Positions 1-12,503 of a DNA stretch of 32,500 bases are shown in pieces. The notes beneath the pieces are model-generated. The model did not search any database, was not told the origin of the DNA, and saw nothing but the letters and a program-made list of their open reading frames with translations. Position 1 is the stretch's first letter, and each line of letters opens with the position of its first letter. The translations under genes and the position numbers were made by a program. This DNA is from Halocaridina rubra (Eukaryota; Arthropoda; Malacostraca; Decapoda; Atyidae), in assembly GCA_037179515.1 (NCBI GenBank), contig JAXCGZ010004279.1:17501-50000 (forward strand). The letters are read 5' to 3'.

Positions 1-2368
1 AGCAGCCGAGTTGTTGGCTTTATTACTTTTTTGTATTGAAACTAGGATGAACAAAGAAAATTGCCCCCATTGGGCCCGAGCACCCACCGAGCAAATATTG
101 AAATAAAAGTAGCAGCTAAAGGACAAGGCAGAACTAAGAGAATAACAAATGATAATGAGAAAGAAATCACACAGAAACAGAGATTACGGACGTTTTCATA
201 TTATTCTCACTCAGGATCTTATGATAATGATCTTTTACATGATTGGTTTTATGGGGACTGCACCATTGCAGTGGTTTAAGCGCTCGGCTTGGAAAATGAC
301 AACCCCACGTTCATGCCAAGTGTGTGATGTTAGGAGTGGTATCCATATCAGTTCCCCAGCTCCAATCTGTCTGTGTCCACCTCCATTTGAGGAGGAAATT
401 GAGAAGACCCAAAGCAACAAACAACAACAGTGTCTTACTAATACCACAATTTCAATTTAGTAGACATAAAACGGGAAACAATATGGCTGCTTTCATGTGC
501 ATGTAATATAGATGAATGTAAATTATTAACGAGAACATTCCCTCTCATATCAATCTCTCTAACTAGCTCATTCAATCTTGCATCAATTCCTGTCGTAATA
601 CATGTTCCTCATCTTCAAGATATGGATTTTTCCTCCCCGTCAAAATGGAAAAATAAAGTGCACACACAGGTCTCACCTATGAATATAAAACAGTACTAAC
701 CATTTTCTGGACAAAATAATACATGGTTGTGTACTGATTTTATATATTTTCATTAAAGCAATTCATAGGCATCTGAGAGAGTGGAGTGCCAACAACTGAA
801 GTGAAGGAATTAAATTACTCCCAGTGAAGATTAGAGTCCACCTGGCCAGGCTAAGATGTGGGCACCACCCAACCCTTCAGACTTATCAAGGAGGTTGAAT
901 GAATCAGTAAATGCTGCCTGTCCAGGATGTAACACATCATATTGTAATATCAAACAAATTATGGAGGACTGCAGCACACACAACCACATATGCTCCCCGA
1001 GAGCTTTGTAGGAAAAACTGGATTCAGCTGCGGCCTTCCGTAGGGATTCGGCGCTATTCAGTCACACAGACTCGGAAAAGTGAAAAACAGTTTTAAGGGG
1101 AATTAACAGAAGTAAGTATGGAAAGAAAACTTTACTGAATATCTATGTACAGAGCTGTACAATAAAAACTAGTGATATAAAGTTGATAAAATCTATCTAA
1201 CATTCTAATGTTTTTTTTTTTCACATTACGAATAATACAATGAACAAAATCATTTGGGAACTTAGATATAAGACACTAGTGTAAACATTACATAATTATA
1301 ATTATGATCATAATACATCTCATTAACATTCAAGTAAATAGATGTCATTAAAAACATTTCCTTTTCAGACAGTAATAATTATGTCTTTAATTATATTGAA
1401 TAGAAATATCTTAACATATTCAAAGCAAAGCTCTGCAATAAAATTCATTCAGGAAAAGTTTCATATATATATATAAACTGACATGTAAGATAGCCCTAAA
1501 CAAACTGAAGAAAAAAATAAATTGTATCAGACATAAATACTTCACAGCTTCAAATCATCCAACAGTTATGCTCATTATAGGACTTCAAGTGAATACTGTA
1601 GCACTAAAGAAGTCAGACTTTAGGGCAAAATCAAATCAAATATAAAACCTGTCCCTCTCTCTGAGGTTTGATTTTGGTCTGAAAAAAATGAACACCAAAC
1701 ATAAAAGTCAGATAATCCTACCATGAAACTTTTCAGAATGAATTACCAGCCGACATGAAAGTGCTATTCACAGGATTCATTTGTGAAAAAATGCAGTTAC
1801 CCTACCCAAAATAAAAAATACCATTCGCTTACCTTATACTAGTTTCTGTACGTGAAGTTACGATTATGTAACATTTATCATATTCATTTATGAAATTCCC
1901 TGCATTAGGTCAAAATGTACAAAGTGGTGTGTGTCTCCAACACAGATTACGTCAAATGAAAAACCTGCCACTCCATTAATACTGAAAAAACATTTCTAGA
2001 CCATGCGACAATGCTGAATGAAAGACGCGTAACATAGTATAAGAAAACTTATTGGACTGCTAGTGTTGTCTGACAGCTGAAAAACTGATGTTTTCCTCAT
2101 AACTAAAGAGAATCTAAGCTAAAGAGGCCTCAAGCAGAGCTATCAGGAACCATAGCCAATTATCACCTCCTTGCACTGCAGCTAAGAAATAAATTCAAAG
2201 AGGGAAGAACAGTCAGACATCCAGTCCTCTATTTCTTATATTTATCTAATATAAACACAGAAAATATAAATATAATATTCTCCTCCTCTAATACATGTAC
2301 TGATTTTTTATATTGTTGGCAGAACAGCTAAAATTAAAAGGAAAAAATGAACGGAATGATTTAATTAA

Positions 2369-2428
2369 CAATTTCTAGCATTATGAAACATGAGCAAACA
2401 ATCTCTAGCCATATGAAACATGAGCTGA
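2369..2428. repeat. Two-copy 30-bp direct repeat
   Basis: Two adjacent units of the form CAAT(T/C)TCTAGC followed by ATATGAAACATGAGC differ at only a few positions. The intact copies and short length suggest a recent tandem duplication. Confidence 0.6.
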
Positions 2429-2879
2429 GCTCTATCAACAGATATATATGATGTTGAAGTAGCGTTTCACAGAAAACATTCTTCACCCCAGTTCTCTGGT
2501 GCTAATCTAGAATATTCAGAGAATTTGCAAGGCTGGCATATATATTCACACAGGCTTTCTTTTGACTTAATCTGAGCAGAAGACACAAGTTATGCTGTGT
2601 ACATAAGTCATGCTTTTCTTATTTTAGTATAAAATGGTTATTAATAAACGCAGCATCAGTCATGGATCCAAGTTTCATCATTCATGATAAAATTTGCAAA
2701 ATTTGATGAATATTTCCTCGTCTTTGCAAATGAAAGGCTTTCCTTTGGTGGAAAGACCCACTCCGAACTAGTTGTCTGTCAGCCAATTCAAGTTTGTGTA
2801 TTGGAAAAGCTTTGTTGGTTCATGAAAATGTGCCCATTATGACCTGTTCATAACTGACTGCTGCAGTGGAGAGCTAGAT

Positions 2880-2965
2880 TTCAGGAGGTGATGAACCCAT
2901 GTTCGAGCCCATGGCAGGGCGTTAGAAAGGGCATCCCCAAGTGGGGACTATCTGTGACAGGTAAA
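2880..2965 (+). repeat. SINE/RTE-type 3' tail fragment
   Basis: The stretch GAACCCATG...GAGCCCATGGC, AGGGCGTTAGAAAGGGCATC, CCCAAGTGGGG carries the 'gggcgttag-aagggcatcc' block typical of 3' tails of RTE-mobilised elements. The same block appears at 30835-30930 and, inverted, at 12018-12135. Confidence 0.4.
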
Positions 2966-5266
2966 GAGTAAAGAAAAAAAAAATGACCTGTAAATAATTA
3001 TCCTTTGAGGTAGCAGCTATGCTTGCCCAGGTCTTCCTTGTTAGTTTCCATCAGTAAACATTAGATTGTTTTCTGGTACGAAGAATTATACAAAAACCAA
3101 ATAGAATTTGGCCTGTATATAAGTGTGATAAAGCCTTGACTAGTTAATATACACAATTAAACAAAGCATTATTCATTCTTATTCCTGACGGTGGGGATAA
3201 ACAGCAACCAATTTCCCTCTGCACCAAGAATGACCTGTCAACATGTGTTTAAAGTCAAATCTACATACTAAGTCATATTCAGTCTTATGGAAGCATCTTT
3301 TTCACTGGTATGAATAACTACTGAGCATAAGATGAAGGAAATTTGCTCAGAATTACTCTTACCTTTGACACAAAAAGCACTGAAGTGGCTGTCAGACTTC
3401 CAATAAGGAATGGGATTAATGGAAATGGCAATCATTTTATTTTTTTTATCAAAATTGATTTAAAGTTTCTCAAAACACTGGCAGTGATTCGTGAAGCACC
3501 GGTCTTAAAATCGTATATTTTCTTTTTTAATGTTTTGGAAGTACAATATTATTAGCATTACAAGCCATTACTTCCTACCTACAAGAAAAGAACGAATTAG
3601 TCTATTCGTTCCCCATTCAAGAGCCTAGATATGTAAATGATGAATGAACAAAGCATTACATTCTAAAGAAAGTGAACATCTAAATTACGAGTTACAGTCC
3701 GTCTTATCTAATAATGCTAGATATACACATTATACTCATATATCGTGGCATTCATCATATACTATTAACATACTATTAAAAAGTATTTGTGAGGATCTTC
3801 TCTTATTATTTGATTTTCCTAAGCTGTGGCACCAGACCGGCTGCAACTGTATCCAACACATGGAAAGATTTCTTCAACGAAATATTCCCACATATAATTC
3901 ACAACAATACAACATTAGCTTACAGTTTGCAGTTGCTGACTTGGTGGCGAATAATATTCATAAAGAAAATATCTATTTGCATATATAGCATATGCCAATC
4001 CAGTACCATATCAAGCAATTATAGGTTTAAATTCTTGCCCTTCAGTAATTTCTAATAAAGACGTCGTCAACATTACATTAAATACAAGAAAATACAAAGT
4101 TTTCGTATATTATACTCTTAATAGAGATGAACTATATATGGTCACTGATGAAATTTTGAAACTATTCAAAGTTAGGGAGTTAGAAATAGAATTAATGTAC
4201 AAAATTCAGAATGTTGAGAATAAATTTTTAGCAATATCCTTCATGCTTCATACAGTACATACAAATCTGATAATTTGGGAAAGACTACATACATTCAATA
4301 ATTTTTGTAAGCAGATCACACTATTTTAAAAGATATGTAATAAAAATTATGGCTCATTCTAAAATACTTCTAAAATATATATATCATCATCAATGTAATA
4401 AAAAGTACGTTAAAGGACTAGGTAAAACTTATTCAAAACATCATATAAAAAGAGAAAGAGTCTGTTACAACCTCATTTCTTGTATAATAACACACCCATC
4501 CACTCAATTTGTGCCCTGTGTCCTATGCAGAAGCTCTCATCATAATTTACAAAAAAGGTCCAGTGGTGCATGCTGAAAGTTTAAAACAATGGTGGGGTAC
4601 AATTGGTAAGTTCACAGAGTGCAATTAGAAAAAATATTCAACTGGTGCGTTTAATTACATAGGGAGCCCTCTCAAAGTAATCCTTCTTTTTAAATGATTC
4701 AGTGTTTTGCCCAACTAAGATGATTTCTGTTTTTCCCAATACAGAGCCAAATTTCAAAAATTATATTCCTACTAAAAAAAAAAATCCCACTTATAATGAT
4801 ATTAAAACATTCAAGGTTGGAACTATGCTAAAAACCAATAGTAGAACACACTGAATCCCATACAAAGTGTATTTTGATATTTGCTAGATCTTGCTCTAGC
4901 ATAATACAACATTAAGGACCCTTTATCTACGGTCTCCTACACTTCAAACATAAATGAAAGACCCAGCGTAAGTTTATGAACATATATAAAGTCTTTGGCT
5001 GGCTGGGAAAGCTAACATAAGGGGGCTGGGGTTGGAGGTAAGGCAAAATGATAGGTCGAAGATCAAGCAAATGATATTAGATTGCATATATGGGTTCTTC
5101 TAGAATGGCTCAAAGAAGGAGGGGCATCGTAAGAGGAGGGGGAGATAAGGATGTATTCACAGAGGCAAAACGAAGCACAAATAATTTCAGCTGACCATGA
5201 TTTTAGTCATCTGTTTTTCCATGAGTATACTTTATGATTTACGTATTAACTCGCACGTATGTACTT

Positions 5267-5343
5267 TCAGTCAATGAAAATCAAAAGACAATTCTGCATT
5301 GCTGCATGCAATTGTAATAAAAAGCAACTTTCACACGTACGGA
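5267..5343 (-). other. Weak candidate for a further alternative last exon (T6)
   Basis: CTTTAACAG (AG at 5344-5345) is followed by TC CGT ACG and 24 codons to TGA at 5267-5269, in the phase of the other tails. The pyrimidine tract is poor, the peptide (RTCESCFLLQLHAAMQ...) is Cys- and Leu-rich unlike the others, and it lies only ~380 nt beyond the T5 stop, probably inside the T5 3' UTR. I lean towards chance. Confidence 0.12.
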
Positions 5344-5719
5344 CTGTTAAAGTGATAGATATCGTACATGGGAATGAAATAATTTATTTATCAGTATTGT
5401 TTTAGCAATATGAATCTAAGGCTGGCTTCCATTCATGAAGATATACTTTCTAGATCAGATCAGAAGAAATAATAGTCCTCCAGTATATCATAAGCCAATA
5501 CTTATCAAGTATCTTGCAACAGAGTTTAAGCGAGTCATAAACGTCACGAATAACATAATAATGAATGATAACTAATAATAAATAACTAAACTGAAAAAAC
5601 TATAAAATAACAAAAAAAAAACTAAGGCATCAGTGCACTAGATACAAGATCCTCAAGTGAGAAAAACAAATGACGAAGACTTATTTTCTACACACAGCTT
5701 CTGCAAAAAAAATAAAAAC

Positions 5720-5955
5720 TCAGTATTCAGCCTCGTCGTCCTCCTCCTCTTCATCTTCCTCGTCCTCTTCATCATCATCATCATCCTCCTCTTCTTCCTC
5801 ACCCTCCTCCTCCTCCTCCTCCTCTTCCTCTTCCTCCTCTTCTTCTTCCTCGTCTTCTTCGTCTTTGTATCTACGCGGCAGCCGCATGAACGGAGGGAGA
5901 AATGGATAACCAACGGTGCAACTCTTATAATTACGAGAATAGCGCTCCTCACGGA
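5720..5955 (-). CDS. tmod: Tropomodulin, alternative last exon T5 (Glu/Asp-rich tail)
   Basis: The acceptor is TTGGTGTCTTTCAG (AG at 5956-5957), followed by TC CGT GAG GAG. The phase-1 join gives Phe-Arg as in T1, T2 and T4. The frame is open for 77 residues to TGA at 5720-5722. Residues 1-30 form a tyrosine/proline/arginine linker (REERYSRNYK, then GYPFLPPFMRLPRRYK). Residues 31-77 are 44 Glu/Asp out of 47, including a run of 16 Glu and a run of 5 Asp, encoded by mixed GAG/GAA/GAT/GAC codons and ending DDEAEY. Mixed codons and in-frame GAC/GAT argue for selection on an acidic peptide over a raw trinucleotide expansion. Poly-acidic tails are known in arthropod troponin T; here the linker and phase tie the exon to tropomodulin by inference. 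A possible AATAAA lies at about 5383-5388. Confidence 0.68.
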
Positions 5956-6280
5956 CTGAAAGACACCAAGACCTGAGATTACTATAACATAAAGTAGTTC
6001 AAATAATGGAAGCATTGTCATTTCAAATGTCAGTTTCATATATAGTATCTCAAAAAAATCAAAAGAGAACCAGGATAAGTTAGAGAATTTAAGAGATACT
6101 TCTTATATAGTCAATACTTTTTATATTGCCAAAACTTGAACATACATCTTATTTAAGGTATAAAGAGAAAGTAATCAAAATTTAAATCGAAAGATTAAAG
6201 AGTAAGGTTATTACAGTGCACTATAAAAGCAAAAGGAGACATTATAAAGAAGGCAGTAAAAAAAAAAATAATAAAAAACA

Positions 6281-6551
<271 letters not shown>

Positions 6552-6659
6552 GTATATATAATTCCAACAAATAGATATATAGTTTAGAGTACTTCGCTAC
6601 AATGGAGAGTACTGTACTTACAATGTAGCCGTAAGTTTGTATAGATTTGTGTTTCTCTC

Positions 6660-6683
6660 TCTCGCTCTATAGCAAGAGCGAGA
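6660..6683. repeat. Perfect 9-bp inverted repeat
   Basis: TCTCGCTCT and AGAGCGAGA flank a 6-nt loop (ATAGCA). No function is evident. Confidence 0.5.
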
Positions 6684-7054
6684 TAGACTACCTTAAAATA
6701 CTATACACGAATATCCTTTTAGTGCATGAATAGCAGTATTTTACATACATATAAGATATTTCCCTCAGAATCATACCACGACATTCAGATGCAGCTATAT
6801 ATGGTTTGATAATGCATTTATAATCCTTCTCGTCATTGCATAGCAATTGTGGTATCATTTTCAGGGGTCACTGAGAAAAACGATGAGAAAATGACAAAAT
6901 ATATTCTAGTAGTATTTTGTTTCCTAATGCATTTGTAACCCTCTCTATTTCATAATAATTGTGACAGCATTTTCAAAGATGAGATAATGACACATTGTAT
7001 TATAGGAATATTTCCACTACTATTCTGAAGCTAAGAGGAATGGTCGTGTCTATG

Positions 7055-7260
7055 AATAATAATAATAATAATAATAAACTTTATTTCCATTTTACAATGG
7101 GTATTCGTCAGCCAGGACAAGCCCCAACCCCCCACTGTGATGTCCACCCACAGCAGTTCCTGCCAGTAAACAGCTTAAACTCTCGGTCTTGGACGGGGAC
7201 CGATCTTTCGACCTCGTGAATGCGAAGCCAGCGCGTTACCACTGTACTAGCCAGCAGGCA
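7055..7260 (-). mobile_element. tRNA-derived SINE with (TTA)n tail
   Basis: Read on the minus strand, the element starts at about 7260 with a tRNA-like head. The A-box-like TGGCTAGTACAGTGGT is followed by AACGCGCTGGCTTCGCA and a B-box-like GGTCGAAAGATCG. A ~120-bp unrelated body follows, and the element ends in a TTATTATTA tail (7055-7077 on the plus strand as AAT repeats). Head, body and simple tail in this order are diagnostic of a SINE. The GC-rich body stands out from the AT-rich surroundings. I could not make out target-site duplications. Confidence 0.75.
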
Positions 7261-7957
7261 TAACATACCTTGAGCTCTTTAAAAATGACCCAATATTTTT
7301 CTCAACTGAATGGAAATATCTTATATAGAGAGCATGCCTTAGGAAATAATTTTTTTTATCTTAGCAGTACTGTTGGGAGTCAAACGAAACAGGGACGGTA
7401 CTCATGACGGTGGAAATATATAAAATCTTTAAGAGGGTAGAACATGTTTCCAATAAAATTCAAAGAAGTTGCAAAGATATAAACGTATTCAGTTAGTGCG
7501 AGTATATTTAAGAAACAAAATATCGATAAACGAGATTATATTTACAACACTCCATATTGTCAACAGTCATTAGTAGCACCAAACACTCAAAACAAAATCT
7601 TCATTCAACATCTGAATACCACCTGCCTCGTTTGTCCCACCACAGCAATTATCAGTAAGAGTAAAAAAGGACAAAGTACAGTAATTTAAAATATGGGAAA
7701 AAACATGCTTCATTAAAGAAGGCACAGTAACATGTCACTACTGTATATACTTTTATATTTACAGACTGTAAAAACCTTTCACATTAATAAATATATATAT
7801 ATATCGTTGGATTTGTTTATTATAGTACCTGTCTTTCAGTGCACTGTAAAGTTTCTTATATCATGCTTGTTTACTTCAGACTGCATGGTCAAGTATATAG
7901 AGAATACAAGCCAAATGCAAACCTTTCTTACAACATAAGTATCGTTCCTTAATCAGT

Positions 7958-8269
<312 letters not shown>

Positions 8270-8979
8270 AGCACAAGAAAAAATGTACATGGCAGAAATT
8301 CTTAATAACATATGCAGTTATCAAAATTTAAAGGAGGGCAACACTTTTGGCTTCTTGTAATAGTGTGTAGCATAAAAGACTGCAGATCTACAATTATATT
8401 ATTTCTTTCTCATACTGTATATCGTGATATTTCATGTATAATAATATAAAATGTGCTATATTCATTAACACTCTTTGATTATCGCATTTAACCCCGAAGT
8501 CTTAATAAACAAAATAGTCAATAAACCTAAACAAAGCTAGGTTTAATATAAAAATCTACATGCTGTATTTACTGCTTGATAATAAATAATGATATTCCAA
8601 TTTACTTTTGAATATAAAACAAGTAATAATGACAAGGTCAAACCCTAAGAATGATGAGTGTGCATAAAATTTCGAAACGAGCGGGCCAAGGTCACAAATC
8701 ACTTATCAAGCATGAAGTCACATCCCTCAATAACTAATAAGAATAAATGGGTTTCATTTCCATTTCGTCTCTACGTCTCTGATCAGTTCTCTTTAGGGTA
8801 AGAACAGAATTTCAAGGAGGAAAAATAATCAACCTGCCCCTCTAAAACTTTTGGCCACCTTCTATTATCTAGGAATATCCCTTTTAGTAACCTACTATGA
8901 AGTGCAGGGCATATATGAAAAAAAAATTAGATTAGCAATTCCTTTAAAATAGTTCGTTAAATAGATTAAACCCTATTTC

Positions 8980-9127
8980 TAGACACAACCTAACTATTTT
9001 AATATAAGTGTCCAGTAGAGTGTTGCAAATGTATTATTTTCCTATATGCGTGAATAAACATTACTTCTAGCCGCAACCAAACTATTTTAATGTGTCTAGT
9101 AGACTGCTGAAAAGGTACTATTTTTCT
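8980..9127. repeat. Diverged two-copy direct repeat, period about 88 bp
   Basis: TCTAGACACAACCTAACTAT...TTATTTTCCTA and TCTAGCCGCAACCAAACTAT...CTATTTTTCTAGA share most positions in the same order, with an indel in the middle. Confidence 0.5.
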
Positions 9128-11669
9128 AGACACCTTTGCAAGTACACGAATTAAGCAACTTATATCTCTTCTGGAAAAAAATCAAGCAAGAGCTTATGAC
9201 ATTGAAATCCCTCCAATACTGTACACATTATAAGTATTCCTTGAATACTTTTCCAAATATTCCATCAAAGAGTTAGTGTAACACATGCATCTCTTAGATT
9301 AAAAAAAAAGGCAATATTTTCTTTAACATGTTCAATATTCTGCAAGACTTTCTCACATATACAGCAAGATATTTTTTCTATTAACAACATACTTTGGTGC
9401 CTAAACGATATTATATAAAAAAATATATATATATTTCGTTTGTGATTCTTTCCATTATCACTTATATTATTTTTGCACTCTATGCATCATTAGAAAAAAA
9501 AATCAGCATTCTCTTCAATTCCATACCACTCACGGAAAATTTCCTAAAATAGCCAAAAAGAAAATCTGTTTCCCTCCTTCAATTATATTCATTTATGCTG
9601 TTCATAAATCTACATAGCTTAAATATATGAGATGCATTAATAATATTTTTTCTTGTATGCTTTTACCACATATCACTGCATATCACTCTATTTCTCTTTT
9701 TAGCAACCTGTTCAATACTCTTTTCACCAATCATCACATTTAATTTCATTCATGCTTTTAGTAATTCTTTCTATTTTGTTTTACAGCTACAATAACAAAA
9801 TTAATTATATAATTTACATTTATTTTTTCATCCCTAAAAGCAGAACAACTAACTTAACCTAACCTTATCTAAGCTATATACACACTGCCCTCTCCTGCCA
9901 AGGCGAATATAGTTTTTAACGTATCTCTAACAAGATACCGTATCTCCTCACAATCACATACATCGAAAGAGTATCACCATAAATACGTATGTATGCAGCC
10001 TTGGAGCTCATTGCACCTAGATAATGAGAATATATCGAATTAGGCCCCAATGCATTCTTACCCAGAGCTCTCAAGTCAAATGGAGAGTACAGTTAATGAG
10101 CAAAACAAAATATAAGGAGCAAACTAAATGCTTTACAAAACAAAATATTGCAGTGATTATGCATAGTTAGAGGCATTAAATGTAGTGACATATTTGTAGC
10201 TATGAAAAAAGCTGCATGTAAAATGAAAATTTCATGGTAAGTCTATGACCAAAGGCATAAACTATGAAGAGAAATTTGGCAAGTGTCTCAAAAACTGCTA
10301 ATTCAATATTCCATATTACATAGTTCAAGTTAACTATCACTAATAGAATCCCAGGTTTTCTCATTGGCTATATAAACCATTTTTATAGTAATCTCATAAG
10401 GATTTTGATTTTTGAACGCTCCAACTCTGTTTTAATGAGAGACTCCCTTATGAAAAAAAAAAAATTACTGTATACAGTATTTATATACACTTAAGCCATT
10501 TTTAATAGGAATTTTCATACAGAAAGCAAAATATAAATTAAATTTTATAACAAAAAATCCATTAATTTTAAAATATCATAAACCCAATCTTATGGTATGA
10601 AACTTTGTTATCAAAATAAAATAACATTAAAAATCCGAAAATTGACCATCATTATATCGTTAACTTACTTATTTTTACAAACAATGTCCAATCTATATTA
10701 AAAACTATACACTGTGGAATCATATGTTCATAAACAACTAATAGGTATTTTTTTTCTCAAAAGTAACTTTTTAAATAAGAAGGCAAAAGCAGTTTTGGGA
10801 AAAAAGTAGGCACCTTAAAAGTACCCAATATTAGTGCAACTGGTAAATAATGTTGTCAGAAATAGTAGCAGCACTGGATCCAATTACTTTCCAATAAAAT
10901 TTTCTTTAATACATGAAGCCACGTCCCACTGAAGACAGGAAAGAGGGTAACATCATATCCCATTCATGACAGCAAAGGCCAAAAATTATTGTGAGTAACT
11001 TCTTATAATTACTGAGATCAAAGGAAGCATTATGAGCATATTTATGCATTATTTTTTAAAAGTTATAGCTTTATAGCACATGCATTGCAGCGAGGCAGGA
11101 TGACACAACTGAAGAGGAGGTAAGCTAGCAGAATGGAAATGAAAGGAGTTCATTTCTTACTCGTAGGGAGGAGAAAGGATATGTCGACTGTATTTCCAGA
11201 GAGCCAACTCAAAGGAAAAAGAGGGAGCAATGGGCAAAAATCCCATCCTCTTTCTTAATTTTTATTTCTTAACACAGAACAGCCAAAGTTATTGTAGTAA
11301 CTTAATTTTGTCCTCTCTTTATTGTGCCCCCTCACTGTCAATATATTGTGACATGCATGAAAAAAGAAAAATTGTAACAATTTCAATTTCATAAATAGAT
11401 ATTGACCCAAGCTCCTAAAAAAGAGAATTTCATAAATAGTCCAAAATAAATATTTGTGTCATGTTTAAGTCTTTGTATACGCAACAAAAAAACTATGTGA
11501 AAAGGGCCAATTGTGAGTGCATATAGAAGAAAAATGTTTTACTTTGCTGTTTCATTGGGTAGGAAAATTGTTCATTTCCATTTCCTAACAGTAAAAACAT
11601 TTTTATATTTAAGATAAACGTAATTTCATTGGATCCAGTGCTATTATTTTCTGTGACTACAATAACAAT

Positions 11670-11670
<1 letters not shown>

Positions 11671-11724
<54 letters not shown>
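11671..11724. repeat. (AAT)n microsatellite
   Basis: About 18 uninterrupted TAA/AAT units. It is not attached to a recognisable SINE head. Confidence 0.95.
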
Positions 11725-12017
11725 GCATAAAAGCAAACGTGACCAAAACCCCCAACGTTTATGCCAAGCAAAATCTACTTACTATAAATGCCAAAGAATG
11801 ATTAGTAGCATCCCAAGAAATGGACCATTTTTTTTTTTATATCTCAGCCTCTGTATATTCTTATATCTAATTTCCGTGCCCCTAAAGAACAATGTGCACA
11901 TGTTTGCATTTATGGTATTCATGTTGATAAATAAGATATAAAAATATACACTAGATGTTTTGTGAAACTTAATAATAAACTGAAAAGAAGTTATTATTTG
12001 CTATTTTAAGTGCCACT

Positions 12018-12135
12018 ATTAATCCCCATCATATGGGGATTAACACAGACAGGTTGGAGCTGAGGAATTATGGCTAGATATTCTTCCTAATGCCCCACAG
12101 TAGACTCGAAATGGGTTTATCGCTTCCTGAGTCTA
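12018..12135 (-). repeat. SINE/RTE-type 3' tail, inverted copy
   Basis: On the minus strand it reads GGGCATTAGGAAGAATAT, then AGCCATAATTCCTCAGCTCC, then AACCTGTCTGTGTTAATCCC. The copy at 30835-30930 has the same blocks in the same order (GGGCGTTAAGAAGAGCAT, TTAATTCACCAGCTCC, AACCTGTTTGAGTCCACCCC). The two share ancestry clearly by eye. Confidence 0.6.
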
Positions 12136-12468
12136 GTGCTAAAACCACATACAAAAAATCAACTGATTTTCATTTTTTTTCCTTGCTAACAATTACGGAC
12201 ATTATATCTGTCCCTCAGTTAATAAAATTGTAATGCATACAAAGAACCAAGTAAAACTCATTTAAAATATGAAAGGAATATATAAAACTGAATAGAACCA
12301 GTAAGAAAAATATACAGAAGCTGAGCAGTGTCTCACAAGAAGAATATAGTATCCTTTTGCTGTGCACGGAGGACAAAATGCTGTGTTTACGGATATAAAC
12401 GTGCTATGCTACTAGAATACAGAAAGTACATGAAAAGAGGACTTGCTAGTACTACCTAGGAAGTGTGT

Positions 12469-12503
12469 CTATTCTTTCGAAGCGCCGATCCTGCTAAGAC
12501 GGA
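12469..12503 (-). CDS. tmod: Tropomodulin, alternative last exon T4 (10-residue tail)
   Basis: A very strong 3' splice site (TTCTCCCTCCTTCCCATCTG then TTTCAG, AG at 12504-12505) precedes TC CGT CTT. In the phase set by the last common exon this reads Phe + RLSRIGASKE and stops at TAG (12469-12471). The tail is as short and basic as typical tropomodulin ends. Ten codons carry little statistical weight alone. The support is the quality of the pyrimidine tract, the shared TCCG start seen in T1, T2 and T5, and the correct phase. It lies about 15 kb from the last common exon. Confidence 0.55.

Larger units (their letters stand above)
1..5266. other. No supported gene; presumed 3' flank or 3' UTR of tmod
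   Basis: AT-rich DNA with only short, unpatterned open frames on both strands. Identifiable items are a 30-bp direct repeat (2369-2428), an RTE/SINE-type tail fragment (about 2880-2965) and a GC-richer patch at about 950-1060. I cannot tell where the T5 transcript ends. Confidence 0.5.

Noticed and set aside
5670..5909. Plus-strand poly-Ser and poly-Leu frames and a minus-strand poly-Lys/Arg frame
   Set aside because: These are other-frame readings of the GAG/GAA/GAT tract. Only the Glu/Asp frame has an acceptor, the right phase and a sensible stop.
9850..9875. CCTAACC words like arthropod telomere repeat (TTAGG)
   Set aside because: Only two loose copies here and two near 13350, too few for an interstitial telomere.
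10466..10479. 14-bp perfect palindrome TACTGTATACAGTA
   Set aside because: Short AT-rich palindromes are expected at this frequency in such sequence, and nothing nearby gives it meaning.
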